This document shows, in pieces, positions 45,923 through 57,535 of a stretch of DNA of 64,000 nucleotides (position 1 is its first letter; each line of letters begins with the position of its first letter). Both the position numbers and the translations under genes were made by a program. Source of the stretch: Liolophura sinensis (Eukaryota; Mollusca; Polyplacophora; Chitonida; Chitonidae); NCBI RefSeq assembly GCF_032854445.1, contig NC_088295.1, positions 26,089,385-26,153,384 on the forward strand, given 5' to 3'. The notes under the pieces are model-generated. The model did no database searches, was not told where the DNA came from, and was given only the letters and a program-made list of their open reading frames with translations.

Positions 45923-47266
45923 ATTTATTTATTTATTAAATATTTACATTGAAATTCTGATATACAATATGTGCCGTTGTCAATATTTTATTGAATACAA
46001 TGAATATGTACATATATATTTAGTTAATTTGATATTATAACAGCTTATGCACTTGATTTTATTTGTGGTCATTGCTTATTGGTCTACTAGAGTATATATT
46101 ATCTTCTTCCACATCTTGCCTTAACCTTTGTTAGATATTTGATGCGAAATAGTTGGAAACGGAAAATTTGAAAGAAATACAAAAGAAAAACAAAGGATAA
46201 CTTAACAAGGGTGGAGGCGAAAAGAAAGACAAATATTTTCTGGTGTTGTGGGCAATGCAGAAATATATCTGGACACGGCAAATTCCACCAATTTAAATCA
46301 TGTACACCATCCCATATTTTTTACAATAACGTTAAAAAAAGCATTCGGCAAAATCACAACAATGGTAGTATTTATTTATAGCTGGCTTTTTTCTTTCTCT
46401 CCGCTAATATCTTGACATTAGTATAAAAATTTACGAAATTAGAGATAAATTGTGCGAAACAAAAATAGTAAGCGTAAGCTTATAATGTGAAAATATACGG
46501 TTGTTATACAACAATGAACTATAAATAGCCACTTCCCGTATGAAAAGATCCATATTGATTCATATTTATTTACGTTGCCGTTAAAAAGCGAAAGAGCATT
46601 CAAGTGGTGAAAAGGTCTGGTCTTCCTCAGCTCGAAGACTGTTTTTGGGCAGTGTTTCCTTTCGAAAGATCTTATCGCAGTATTTGGTTATGCCATTTTT
46701 TTTAGACACAGTTAGACGAAGTGGCTTTGAGCTAAAATCACACATTCTCGCACATGGATAGGACCTCACAAAATCACAGGAGTCGTTCTTTGACCTTCTT
46801 ACTTGCTACTTTCTCGAAAATACTTAACGAAAACAAAAGTAACGACGATCGCAAAAATTCAAAGAATTAAACTTTTCCCCGGCGAAAAAAGGAAACATCG
46901 AGTTTTTTTTTTACAATTCAGCAATATCCAATTTACGGTTAGAAGACATCAAAAAGTACATTTTCGTGTTTGGTATGCAAATACATGATAACAACTTAGA
47001 GAAATTTGAAGGTTGCTAGTTTTAGCATGTTTACATAACACATATAGAAAAGCAGTTTAAAGGACAGAAAATACAGGTCAAATGCACACTGATTATATAC
47101 ATTTAGATAAGTAATAACTTAAAAGAGACGTATTTACATATATGGCTAATTTAAGCCGTGTCAGGCAGCATCACGGTTTTGACTAACTGAATCGATCGAT
47201 ATCGTCCATATTTCAGCACAGCGTTTCTTTGAAGAGTTTCTGTGTGTTATTGCGGAATATAGCAGC
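45923..47266. other. Gene-free stretch, 3' side of the 47267 gene
   Basis: AT-rich DNA with short tttatttattt runs. The minus-strand 3' UTR of the 268-residue gene probably ends here; AATAAA on that strand occurs near 46563 and 46371. Nothing else recognised. Confidence 0.4.
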
Positions 47267-48073
47267 TTAACCTCGGCTGTGCATTCTCTTGGATTTCCCG
47301 CGCACCATGTCGGCGAATACAGCCTCTTTTGTAGGAACGGATACCTGTCGAACCGGGGAGAACCTGACCTGCCTCTTGACGGTGTAGTAATCACTGTGCA
47401 GCTCGCTGTTAGGATCGTACACACGTTTGTTCTCATCGCGAAAACTAATCATAAATACCTCGGATTTGGCCATATTCTCTTGATGATCAAATAGAGTTCT
47501 TCTTGTGGCTGCGATTTTCGGGTTACAACTGCTCATTGGCCTAGTCGGTCGCTCGCTGGATGACACACTGTTGCCGATCTTACTCGCGAACTTTTTAATC
47601 TCGTGATATTTATTAGACATGAGAAAGCTTCCTGATAATGGCCGACCTGTTTTAGCCGCTAGCAAAACTCGCTCTTGGTCAGTAAGGGATGGTTTGGGGA
47701 AGAATCGCCCTGTCACCTGGGTGTGTCGTCGAATTGTGGGCCGAAACTGCATATTGTCTGTGCCAGTTCTGACGGGTTCCCAAAACGATCTCGACTTGTT
47801 AGATTCCCTCACTTTGGGTTTGCTTGGTCTTGGAGTGGATGCTCTCGGCATGTTTGGCCAGGAGTTGGTGCTGTGGTGAGATCCAACCACTGATTTTGAT
47901 ATCCTTGACTCTGTAGGAGGTTTTTGCCCCCAGACTCCCATTGGGGCCGGGATAATGCCCTGGTAATAGCTGGCTTGCCAGTTGTACGTGTCAGAAGCTA
48001 ACGCATTCTTGGCCATTGGATGCCATCTTGGGCCATGGCGCAGCATAAGGGTCTCCAGAAATGGAGACGCCAT
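47267..48073 (-). CDS. Unrecognised single-exon gene, 268 residues
   Basis: An uninterrupted 807-bp frame begins MASPFLETLMLRHGPRWHPM and ends KSKRMHSRG-stop. The product is basic and rich in Ser, Arg, Pro and Lys, with no signal peptide, membrane segment or recognisable domain; a Tyr/Trp-containing N-terminal third (YNWQASYYQGIIPAP) and a C-terminal SDYYTVKRQVRFSPVR are the most structured-looking parts. Length and ordered codon use well above the background for this AT-rich DNA support a real gene. A minus-strand AATAAA lies near 46563-46570, about 0.7 kb downstream. Function unknown. Confidence 0.75.
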   Translation of the reverse strand: MASPFLETLMLRHGPRWHPMAKNALASDTYNWQASYYQGIIPAPMGVWGQKPPTESRISKSVVGSHHSTNSWPNMPRASTPRPSKPKVRESNKSRSFWEPVRTGTDNMQFRPTIRRHTQVTGRFFPKPSLTDQERVLLAAKTGRPLSGSFLMSNKYHEIKKFASKIGNSVSSSERPTRPMSSCNPKIAATRRTLFDHQENMAKSEVFMISFRDENKRVYDPNSELHSDYYTVKRQVRFSPVRQVSVPTKEAVFADMVRGKSKRMHSRG

Positions 48074-49590
48074 TGTTTCGGTTTGTTAGCGATTCTCACA
48101 GGTAAATGTTTGCGTGGGCTATCACTTTTCACTGATGATGAGCGTGACACAGTAACTTATCTAAAGTATTGTAAACAACACAGCATGATGAAGATATACA
48201 AATGCTAGGTTTACATCACCTTTTCGCAGTGAGAGCTGTTACACACTATATCACATTATGCTCGGAGCGCGTCTTGCCCCATGAAAATAGTACGTCGTTC
48301 TGCTAGACAGTCCAGTACGATATTGGCAGCCCCAGAGCCATCCAAGGCAACGTACTTCGGGCCAAGTTAATAACGGATTATAGCGTATATAGCTTTAACA
48401 GTGGCGCTGTGTTCCAAGCATAAGATTGGTGTAAGCCCAATACCTGAAAATAATTCCCTGCCACTGACCACAATATCTCATACAACTTCGTCACGCCTGT
48501 GAACACGTGGAAAAATTCAATAGCCTGGTATTGTTCAGCACATTACAAATGAGACTTCTAAGTGAGATCAGCCAAGTACAAGTTAAGCTTTTTGAATCCA
48601 CACTTTTCCTGTATAGAGAGCTCCTTTATATACACGAATATACAACATTCGTACACAGGTTATTTACTGATTCGATTTATTTGATGAAGATGTCATTCTC
48701 TCTCTTCAGGAGTAATTGAGTTGGACCATTTAGAGGTAAACTATGTATACCGCCTCTCAAAGTTTCTCTGAAACCTTAGCTTACTTCTATAGACTAATAC
48801 AAACATAGTCATGGAACGCTTGTTCCTGCATTTTCAAACACTGTCACATCTGTGGGCAGCTATGGCTCACCTAAGCACCCGAATTTCAGTGGGCTGGGAA
48901 AACTTCGTTCCGCCTTTATCAACTGGTTGTCGTGGATACAGGGGCACTTATTCTTATTCATGTGCGAAAGATAAAACGTGGACTCAAAAGGGAAGATAAG
49001 CATAGACAGCTTTGTTTATCCTTATATATTCCAGATTTGTTGCCCGCTGCAACACTTTATATACATCATCGGGATAGTTTTACAGTAACATCACAAAATA
49101 AATTTGCTCAAGCTTTATAAAAGTTCAGTACTTTTATGATGAAAATATTTGTTTCTTTTTTAATCGGTGATGTTAAAATCACTTTTATATCATATACATG
49201 CAAAGGTGGTAAGGGAATCATCGCTCACTGTCAAGTATCCGGGACACGTCTCGATATTGTACATACACAGATGAGTCACTGAGAGCAGGACAGGAAAGCA
49301 TATCTGAGATACCTCTGTTCGTACTTGTCCTTTAGATTACTGCAGGACTTTTACTTTGTTACTGACTGTCGCCAAGGAAGAAGGCTCTGTTTCTGTTCCT
49401 GTTAATATTTTATCTTCCCATTCTTGCTTAACTTTTCTGTAGGGTATTTTCAACAATATTAACCATTTTCCAAGAAATCGTGATCTGTACATAATTAGTG
49501 TATGGATGATTATACGCCGATCTTGGTTCTGTTTTTCAGTATTTCAGCAGATTTATCGCCACACTGCCCAGCAGATCCAATGGGAAATAT
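48074..49590. other. Gene-free stretch upstream of the 47267 gene
   Basis: Contains the likely promoter side of the minus-strand 268-residue gene (right after 48073). No other gene or repeat recognised; all ORFs are under 75 codons. Confidence 0.4.
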
Positions 49591-49890
49591 TTTATGGATT
49601 ATGTTATTTATTTATTTATTTATTTTATTGGTGTTTTACGCCGTACTCAAGAACATTTCACTTATACGACGGCGGCCAGCATTATGGTGGGTGGAAACCG
49701 GGCACAGGCCCGGGGAAAACCCACGACCATCCACAGGTTGCTGCCAGACCTTCCCACATACGGCCGGAGAGGAAACCAGCATGAGCTGGACTTGAACTCA
49801 CAGCGACCGCATTGGTGAGAGACTCCTGGGTCATTACGCTGTGCTAGCGCGCTAACCAACTGAGCCACGGAGGCCCCTTTATGGATTATG
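49591..49890 (-). mobile_element. tRNA-derived SINE, full length, with TSDs
   Basis: A second complete copy of the 1860-2161 family, minus orientation, with the tRNA head (complement of tagcgcgctaaccaactgag) and the 3' tail complement of gagtacggcgtaaaacacca. Perfect target-site duplications tttatggattatg at 49591-49603 and 49878-49890. Very similar to the 1860 copy, so probably young. Confidence 0.93.
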
Positions 49891-50118
49891 AAACCTAGAT
49901 ATAATACGCTTGGACTCTATTATTTATTATGGTGCATCTGACTCAGTCGAATAGAGCGGCGAAAATTCAGAAACTGGGCGAATCCGTTTACCAGTAAACC
50001 AATAACTCCTGGTTACATATAATATACAACGTTTCGTTCCAATATTCCTGTGATTGATGACATCTACTATTCTACTCATCATATTGTGGTATACAAGCTA
50101 CCCATTCTGCTATAAAGG

Positions 50119-50348
50119 GGGCTCCTAATGATCCAGGAGTCTCTCACCAGTGCGGTCGCTGTGAGATCAAGTCCACTTCATGCTGGCTTCTTCTCCGGAC
50201 GTACGTGGGAAGGTCTGACAGCAACCTGTGAATGGTCGTGGGTTACACCGGGCTCTACCCGGTTTCCTCCCACCATAATGCTTGAGCCGGCGTGTAAGTG
50301 AAGCATACTTCAGTACGGCGTAAAACATCAATCAAATAAAATAAATCA
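50119..50348 (+). mobile_element. 5'-truncated tRNA-SINE (1860 family)
   Basis: It starts within the head (ggggctcctaatgatccagg), keeps the B-box region, the ggaaggtctgacagcaacct block, the cccggtttcctcccaccata block, and the tail cagtacggcgtaaaacatca with (aaat)n. The A-box region is deleted. It lies 230 bp from the intact copy, in the opposite orientation. Confidence 0.85.
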
Positions 50349-52438
50349 ATATTCTACTGTTAGAGGATTGGACTTGATTCGGGGAGGAAGATACGTGACT
50401 CTTCAGCAAAGAGGCACACGGCATTATGCATGGGTGATTTCTTGATTTCTTGGCTTTCAGTGTTCGTGGAATCTCGTGACAACATGGGATCAGCGACTTT
50501 AGTGGGCCCATTTAACTTATCAATAGTTGGTAATTTATCTGTGGAACCTATTTATGAAAAAGTTCTTAATGTTTTATGGCGTTAAACATCATTCAAATAT
50601 ATATGTGTTCTGCGATCATGTCTATTGATTGGACAGTGGGGTACAAATGATCGGAAAAGACACTTAGACACAACACTATTGCGAGACATTGTATTTGAGG
50701 TATAACATAGCTTTCAACAATATTTCAAGATGGTACCTCAGTGTAGCAGGTCCTACCACCAAGATATCTATAGCGCTGCCTCCCTTAAACATGATGCCGA
50801 AGACACTGACATGTAACCAGACCCAAAGAGTATTTCTCTCCAGAGCACATTTATACCACAGGACATCATTAGACTGTAAGAGCAGCGACGTATGGCGGAA
50901 GTGTGGACACGCAACTGGCATTTTATGAATACTATCAACACTCAACGAGAGGTAGATTCGAATTTCTGACCTCACTGGCCAGGAGAATTATCCTTCTGCG
51001 GATTTAGCCAGCAAGCTCTCCCGACCCACCCTCTTTGTTCGCACAGCTACGACATGAAACGAATTATCAAGGAAAACTACGAAAACATGGGTTACATTTG
51101 TCAAATTAAGGGTATAGCTACTGGTACTCAGTTACGTACTACATGTCCTGACGGCATTCAGATGAACAAGAAAATACTGCGATTTAAATAGTATCAGTCA
51201 AATCAAAACCTTATGGCTATGTGAACCATTGTTATCAATGAATGAATATTTCCAGAATGTTATCAGAATAGTGGCAATCGTATTGCGTGTTCAATAACAG
51301 CTTTGGACTAATAATTTGTAGAATCTTCTGCTTTCAGTTTTTGTGGGATCTTGAAGACAATAAACGTTTTACAGTGCTCATGTGACCGTTTAGACAGTGT
51401 TACGTTGGGTAAAGCACTTCTCTTCCACAAAGATGTATTGGATGCATCGTCATGAACTTGCTAATGTCAGTGATTGCCCAGTGTCCTCTACCCATCAAAC
51501 TGACCCCCATTGTAAAAGTTAAAAACCATTAAAGACTATGTTACCATTCAGAAAACATAGAGATGAACAATGGACGTCAAAGGACTACCTTTATTCCAAA
51601 TCGCTGACCAATGGACAGATATTTGTTCATAAAATTACCGGGGAAAGAAAATCATTTAAACCATTTACACATTTGAGAGACAACGTACTGTCTTATACGC
51701 TATGCTGTACGCTAAAACCGCCTTTAAAGCAGTGCAACTCTTTGGCTGGCAGTACGGGATGGACGATTATTTCGTTGACAAGATCATAAAAAAACAAGAA
51801 CAACAATTTAAAGCATCTATTCAACAACAACAACACATCCCAGGCCGTCAGATTTGTGGTTGTAAGTTATACACGATCACAATGCATAAGACTGGTCTGA
51901 GTTTGGAAATTGCACCAAGTATATTTAGAAATGTAAAGTTGAAACCACTGCCCAACACAGGCATTTGAAACAGTGCAGGGTGAGCCTAAATTAAATGGAG
52001 TCTACGCGGACAATTAAAGCTTTGGCGACGAAGATGCCCTTGGTCGGTGAGTTCGCTTGTTTGAATCTATCTATCTATGACTGTTGTTTAAATAAAGAGG
52101 TTTATGAAGTATACTTGACCGATGGTTTACTCCAGGCACTGTGGTTTCACCTACCCATAAACCTGACTATTGCCACAACAGGGAAGAGCTCTTGAGTACC
52201 TTACCATGTTAAACACCGATCAAATAAGTATAAAGGCGTATAAGTAAGTCTTCCGTAAATATAGTCAACGAGCCTAACTTAAATATAGGTCTATATAAAC
52301 TGGATGACATTTTTGATATATGTAAAGAAAATCGATCAAGGATAACACACGAAACAATTCCGTACAAGATGTAGATTCAAACAATCGATTGATTGGTATA
52401 CAGCTTTGATTAATTGCCACGAATATCAAATTGTTCTT
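50349..52438. other. Gene-poor stretch left of the 52439 gene
   Basis: Contains a SINE-tail-like ttatggcgttaaacatcatt near 50575, the possible coding remnant at 51538-51968, and another tail-like atgttaaacaccgatcaaat near 52207. Otherwise nothing recognised. Confidence 0.4.
51538..51968 (+). pseudogene. Possible frame-broken coding remnant
   Basis: Two overlapping frames look protein-like in succession: 51538-51680 gives WTSKDYLYSKSLTNGQIFVH and KITGERKSF, then from 51660 a second frame gives RTVLYAMLYAKTAFKAVQLF, GWQYGMDDYFVDKI and KKQEQQFKAS. A shift near 51660 would join them. This could be a decayed gene or two exons separated by a tiny or missing intron. No family recognised. Confidence 0.3.
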
Positions 52439-54145
52439 TCATTGTCCCGAAAAATTTTCCGTGACGTTGGAGGCATCAAGGAATTGCCTCGCCGGGTGTT
52501 TTAAATCTTCAGCAGGTAAACCTTGGTCGGGCCAAGCTGGTTGTATGTTCTGGTCTTCTGTTATCTCATTTACAGTTTCTCTTGAAGACAAACACTCACT
52601 TGTGTCGTCCTCGCTGACTATGCCTGCAGTTGGAATGAGAACAACATTACCATTGTTAGAATCATCGCCATTTTGACTTTCCACGTCATCCATGTCAAAG
52701 ATCTGCGAAGGGGTTTTCCGCGGGCAACTTGAGTTGTCATCAGTGGGGCTGTTTGGAGGACAGCTAGATGAGTCTGGGAAGCCGTGGTGGAGGTTACACA
52801 TGGGGCAGTCAATGTTTGTGTGGGAAGGAACAATGATTGGGTCTAATACCCTATTCCTGGGCTGTTTGGTATAGCGTAGGGTAGGACTGGTTTGTGCGAC
52901 TGGAGCTTCCACAGACGACCCTGTGCTGCCGGAATGATTGCGCCTTCGCCTTCGGGCGCGGGATGCTTGGCGGCAAGCTTCTACTTTCATGCTGTGGATG
53001 TCCCTCAAACTCGGCCAGACTTGAAGCGGTGAGGAAGACTCGGTCGATCCCGGCAGTGATCGGCGACCGTCGTAATCGTACACTATTCCAGGTACGAAAG
53101 GAGTGGTTTTTCTCAGATACTCCAGCGTTGTGCTGGCCGTAAACCTGGTGGCAGGAGATGTCGTGGCTTTGTCATCCTTGAAAGATACGCTTCTCTCACT
53201 CCTGGATGGAGTGACTTTGGAGCGTTTCTCTGTGGACGAAGGGGATACAACCGTAGGTGTGTACGCCACTGATTCCAGCCTTACTTCCATCCGATCCAGG
53301 TCACTCTCAGGTTCACGCTTCGCTTCTTGTATAATTTGACTGTCCATCAAAAGTGTCTTAGAATCCTCTAAAATCGGGACTTCTGCAGAATGAACAGTTC
53401 CACTGATCGCATTCCGTACTTGATTATTGACTGTAATACTGGATGTCGACTTTACCATGCCTTCTTTTCGTTGTTTAACTCCAAGTTTGCCGGGCTTAAG
53501 CCGTTGGAGCTGGCATGTGCCGTTTTCAAGTTTCTGGCTGAGGTCAGTAAACTGGAAATTCCTGATGTTGGCTGCCATGACACCATTGTCAGGATGAGAC
53601 GCGTTAATTTTCCCAACCTCAATCAGATTCCGTAAAGACTTGCGAGTACTCTCCACGGCTTCGGAATCATCCAGTTCAATGTTGTTCGTATTGACTTTAA
53701 CTCGGTACATTGGAAGTGTAATCAGTCGTTTGGCATTTGATCTGGATGGTGTTCGGAGTCCCGACAGATTGTCTCTAGAAGCTGCCAATTTGTACTGATT
53801 CTCAAAAGTCTGGCTCTTGGAGAGCTTCGGTAAACCTTTGTCTTCGTGGGATGCATTCAACACTCTGGCCAGGTGTTTGGCCGAGGTTAAATACGGTATT
53901 TTATTTCCGTCCATTCCTCCACCTTCCAAATAGAGACACACACGTTCTAGGTCCGTCAGTTCCTGTTCTGATGGAAGAAGTACGCGCTCGGCGCTCTGAC
54001 TGGATCCAGGTCTTCGTACCACACCGAGAGGACGGACTGGTAGGGTGGTATTGGCAGCCTGAGGGGCGTACTTAGAGAACAGAGCCTTCAGGGGCCGTGG
54101 TCTTAGAGACACCCTGATATTATTGTCACCTGGCATGCCTGACAA
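52439..54145 (-). CDS. Unrecognised single-exon gene, 568 residues
   Basis: The 1,707-bp open frame is by far the longest single ORF in the window and is certainly not chance. The product is Ser/Thr/Arg/Pro-rich and probably mostly disordered. Visible features: a short ordered-looking segment LTDLERVCLYLEGGG (about residues 64-78), a basic cluster RARRRRRNH (396-403), and a CPMCNLHH motif (447-454) with C462 nearby that could bind a metal. The C-terminal 100 residues are acidic. No signal peptide or membrane segment. No family recognised; the basic cluster could be a nuclear localisation signal, by inference. No intron evidence within the frame. Confidence 0.85.
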   Translation of the reverse strand: MSGMPGDNNIRVSLRPRPLKALFSKYAPQAANTTLPVRPLGVVRRPGSSQSAERVLLPSEQELTDLERVCLYLEGGGMDGNKIPYLTSAKHLARVLNASHEDKGLPKLSKSQTFENQYKLAASRDNLSGLRTPSRSNAKRLITLPMYRVKVNTNNIELDDSEAVESTRKSLRNLIEVGKINASHPDNGVMAANIRNFQFTDLSQKLENGTCQLQRLKPGKLGVKQRKEGMVKSTSSITVNNQVRNAISGTVHSAEVPILEDSKTLLMDSQIIQEAKREPESDLDRMEVRLESVAYTPTVVSPSSTEKRSKVTPSRSERSVSFKDDKATTSPATRFTASTTLEYLRKTTPFVPGIVYDYDGRRSLPGSTESSSPLQVWPSLRDIHSMKVEACRQASRARRRRRNHSGSTGSSVEAPVAQTSPTLRYTKQPRNRVLDPIIVPSHTNIDCPMCNLHHGFPDSSSCPPNSPTDDNSSCPRKTPSQIFDMDDVESQNGDDSNNGNVVLIPTAGIVSEDDTSECLSSRETVNEITEDQNIQPAWPDQGLPAEDLKHPARQFLDASNVTENFSGQ

Positions 54146-56845
54146 ATTGATATTCCCTCACGCCAGTTCACAACAATTTACTTAAAGTCCAATAACGGCC
54201 TTACGAAACGGCCTTTAACCCATAGGCCCTGGGAAAAAGTAAATTAAAGTGTCTTGTATCTCACAGTTACAATTTGCTGTCATGCTGGTCGAACTGGTGT
54301 CACAAATCAGTACTAACCATTGTTCCTGGCGTCGTCGTTACCTAGGTGTGATAAAGTGTGCGAAACCATCAAGATGACCTAGCCATCCGCTGACACCGAG
54401 GTAAGCACGGCCTGTCATTAAACAGACCTGGTGTTTGTTCAGGTTTTCTTTGAAGCCCACCTTTGGATGACACTAGACATATCCGTGTTTATATTATAGA
54501 CAACAGGAACGTAAAAACTGAAGCGTCTCCCATTGTTCACATTTTGTTCCTCAAAAACATGCAGGTATCAAAGACACGGGGCACAGGTCGCTTCGGTTTT
54601 CTCATGTAGTCATACACACATTCCCAGGTGATCGTTACGAAAACGATATCGTTGCTGCAGAAATATAAGCCGTGCCGTATGTCACGGTGTACATCAACCC
54701 AGCTCACTCACATTTTAACATAAACGATAGTTATAAATAGTTACATGTGTAACAGAATACGATATACTCCTTGCCTTCATGATATATGGCACAGACAAGT
54801 AGACCACGTGAAACACTTGCCCTCACACAAAAGCTTCTCTAACTGTACACGGTGTCAAGGTAAACGTCGGCTCTGTGTGCATTCTGACCATGGTCGCAGC
54901 CGGCTGTAACTTGAACGCGGGTAATAGTTCCGACTATGTGTTTGACTCTGTTAGCAAAGAATCGGCTTATGGATGAGGTTAAACGGCTTACATTTCCTTG
55001 TACCTGCGTTTCCGTAAGCGCCTGTTCTGCTAATATGGCATAATAAATTATTGAATACCTGTGCAAAAATATATTATAGGCTAACGGTAAAAATGTATTA
55101 CTGAAATTACTTTATTAGTGATCTTACGATTATACAAAATGAATGGTTGTGGATATAATCGCATGAAGCATTGAGACGAAAGAAATAATATATTAATCCA
55201 TGCCAACTCATTATTCTGGAGAGAGATTCTTAAAATCTGATTCTCGATGTAAACATAATTGCCTTTTTTTCTACTTCATGGTTATTACTTGGTATAATGG
55301 CATCTCGTGTTGAAGTTGAAAGAAAACGTTTCGAGATCTGGTTCCACGTTTGGCAGGTCATCTTGTTTAAATATGTACATAGACCACCCATGTGCTGTTC
55401 CGTTAACACTGAAGGGTGTATGTGTTTTGATAAATATACAAATATACATAACCATTGATAGGCGTCGAACAGTTGAATAATGTATGAGTTTAAAATATGC
55501 TGGAAAAAGAATTTAGACATAGGAGGTCATAAAACACCCACGGAGTCTTATCTTTCGCGAGGTCATTAACATAATTCCAGATTAAGTAGATAACGTCACT
55601 GTAAGTTACCGCCCCTCTGGAACAAGGGAATTACCCCCAGGTTTACAAATCGTGCTACAGGTATTCTACATAAGTTATGAGGATATCAGCAGCTGACTTG
55701 AATGTTCATTTGGTATCTATCCGAAGAAATAAACACCACTAAATACGTGGAAACGACAAAGCGCCGATGTGTTATAAACTGTTAGGGATAACTGGCAATC
55801 CCTAACTTTGCTTCCTTTTTATTCCATATACAAGAAAGGTGCAAACATATCATAGCAAAGGAAATATGTTCACAATTTTTTCACAAATTTTGCGTCCGGC
55901 TTCTATCTACCATCAAAAATTTTCACATATTATAGGCCAATATATGATTTTTTCCAACTGATTTCAGTATAGTTTTAAATTTCCCGTTGGTGTATGTGTG
56001 GTACTGCGATGTGTAATACCGCTTCTACATTAATTCTGAATTAATATTATCATCAGAGGCCAATTTCGTACCTAAGACTTTAACATCGGCAATATTGACT
56101 CTACTTCGCTTAGTGCTCAGAATAAAAGTAGCAGACCAAGCACTGGTCGGTCTGGTGTCTGCACGTGACTGAGTAGGACGTCATGCCTGTCTTCGGCATG
56201 GTTTTCAGATGAGGCAGCGCTAAAAACATGTCGGTATTGGAAGCAGTCTGCTACAGGGGGACACCGTCGTGATATGATCGAAATATGGTTCAAAACGGCT
56301 TTAAACTCTAATAAACAACCGAAGGAGCAAACGGAAGCTGTTTCCGAAGGTGATATTATTGTCATGTCGATTGATTTGAATGTATTTTTACTTTATTGCT
56401 AACAAATTAGTCCGAAGTGCTTAGGAATCTGAATCTGTGTCATATTCGAACCTTGGCGGACACTAATCCACTAGGGCCTCTATCTTTATTACTAATCGTT
56501 TCAAAATATGCTTAAATGTCGACATTTCTTGCTTCTGACTTAAGTATTTACATGAACAATTAGAATAAAATCTTAACTGAGGCGTAAAATGACATGCCGA
56601 ATTTCTCTAGTTGTCTTGCCAACTGTCACAATGCCATTGCTGCTCTACACTGTAGAAATTGAATACAAATTTACAGCCTGAAGCACTGTATATTGTTACA
56701 GTAAATCATGTTGTAAATATTTTACACCATTTTCCAGCGCAATTCTGCACCTATGTGGTGTAATTTTACTCTAGTCGATATGCATTTGAAGCCTTTTAAT
56801 GTCATGCGGAGTCATTCACAACATATAACTGCTTAGCCCAGTTTT
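54146..56845. other. Gene-free stretch upstream of the 52439 gene
   Basis: 2.7 kb without a recognisable gene or repeat. The promoter of the minus-strand 568-residue gene should lie at its left edge. ORFs are all under 100 codons with no coding look. Confidence 0.4.
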
Positions 56846-57049
56846 ATACTTGTGGAGCTTGGGGCCTCCGTGATTCAGTTGGTTAGCGCGCTAGCGCAGC
56901 GTAATGACCCAGGAGTCTCTCACCAATGCAGTCGCTGTGAGTTCAAGTCCAGCTCATGCTGGCTTCCTCTCCGTCGTATAAGTGAAATATTCTTGAGTAC
57001 GGCGTAAAACACCAATCAAATAAATAAATAAATAAATACTTGTGGAGCT
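56846..57049 (+). mobile_element. tRNA-SINE with internal deletion and TSDs
   Basis: Has the full tRNA head (ggggcctccgtgattcagtt) and B-box region, then skips from cttcctctccgtcgtataag straight to the 3' tail. Target-site duplications atacttgtggagct lie at 56846-56859 and 57036-57049. The same kind of deletion is seen at 31782, so this may be a mobile short subfamily. Confidence 0.92.
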
Positions 57050-57231
57050 AGATACCGTGAATTGCTATTTCGAATCTGACTCCAGCAAATATTTTTGCTG
57101 GCTTCATGTTATAATTCAGTGTGACAGTTGTAGCGTTGTTCTCCAGCTACTTTCCTCAAAAGCCGGAAGCTATGTCCTTCTCCAATATAGTTTGAAATCG
57201 ACCGATCAAGGCGCTATCAAAGTTCAATAGA

Positions 57232-57535
57232 ATTTATTGATTTATTGATTTGAATGATGTTAAACGCCATACTAGATTTTTTCACATACACGATGACCGT
57301 CAGATTTGTTGCTGGGGAACTAAATTGCCACGTGTGGAAGTTGAGATTCCAAGCCCGCATGCAAATGGTCCTCAACAAACGTAGAACGGCACAAAATATA
57401 TATTTCGGCTTATTGTTTTCAAGGCCCCGCAAATCTTTTTAAATTTCTCCGTTCTCGGCGGAGATTAAACTCGCACTTTGTGTGGCAGCTGTTGGGAGTC
57501 GCGTACCTTATACCACTGCGTTATGTCCCGCTCCA
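57232..57535 (-). mobile_element. tRNA-related SINE, fourth type, minus orientation
   Basis: On the minus strand it begins ggagcgggacataacgcagt with an A-box-like ggtataaggtacgcgac and a B-box-like gagtttaatctc, and ends tatggcgtttaacatcattc followed by aaatcaataaatc. The head differs from the 1860 family. The same 3' tail appears alone near 50575. Confidence 0.6.
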
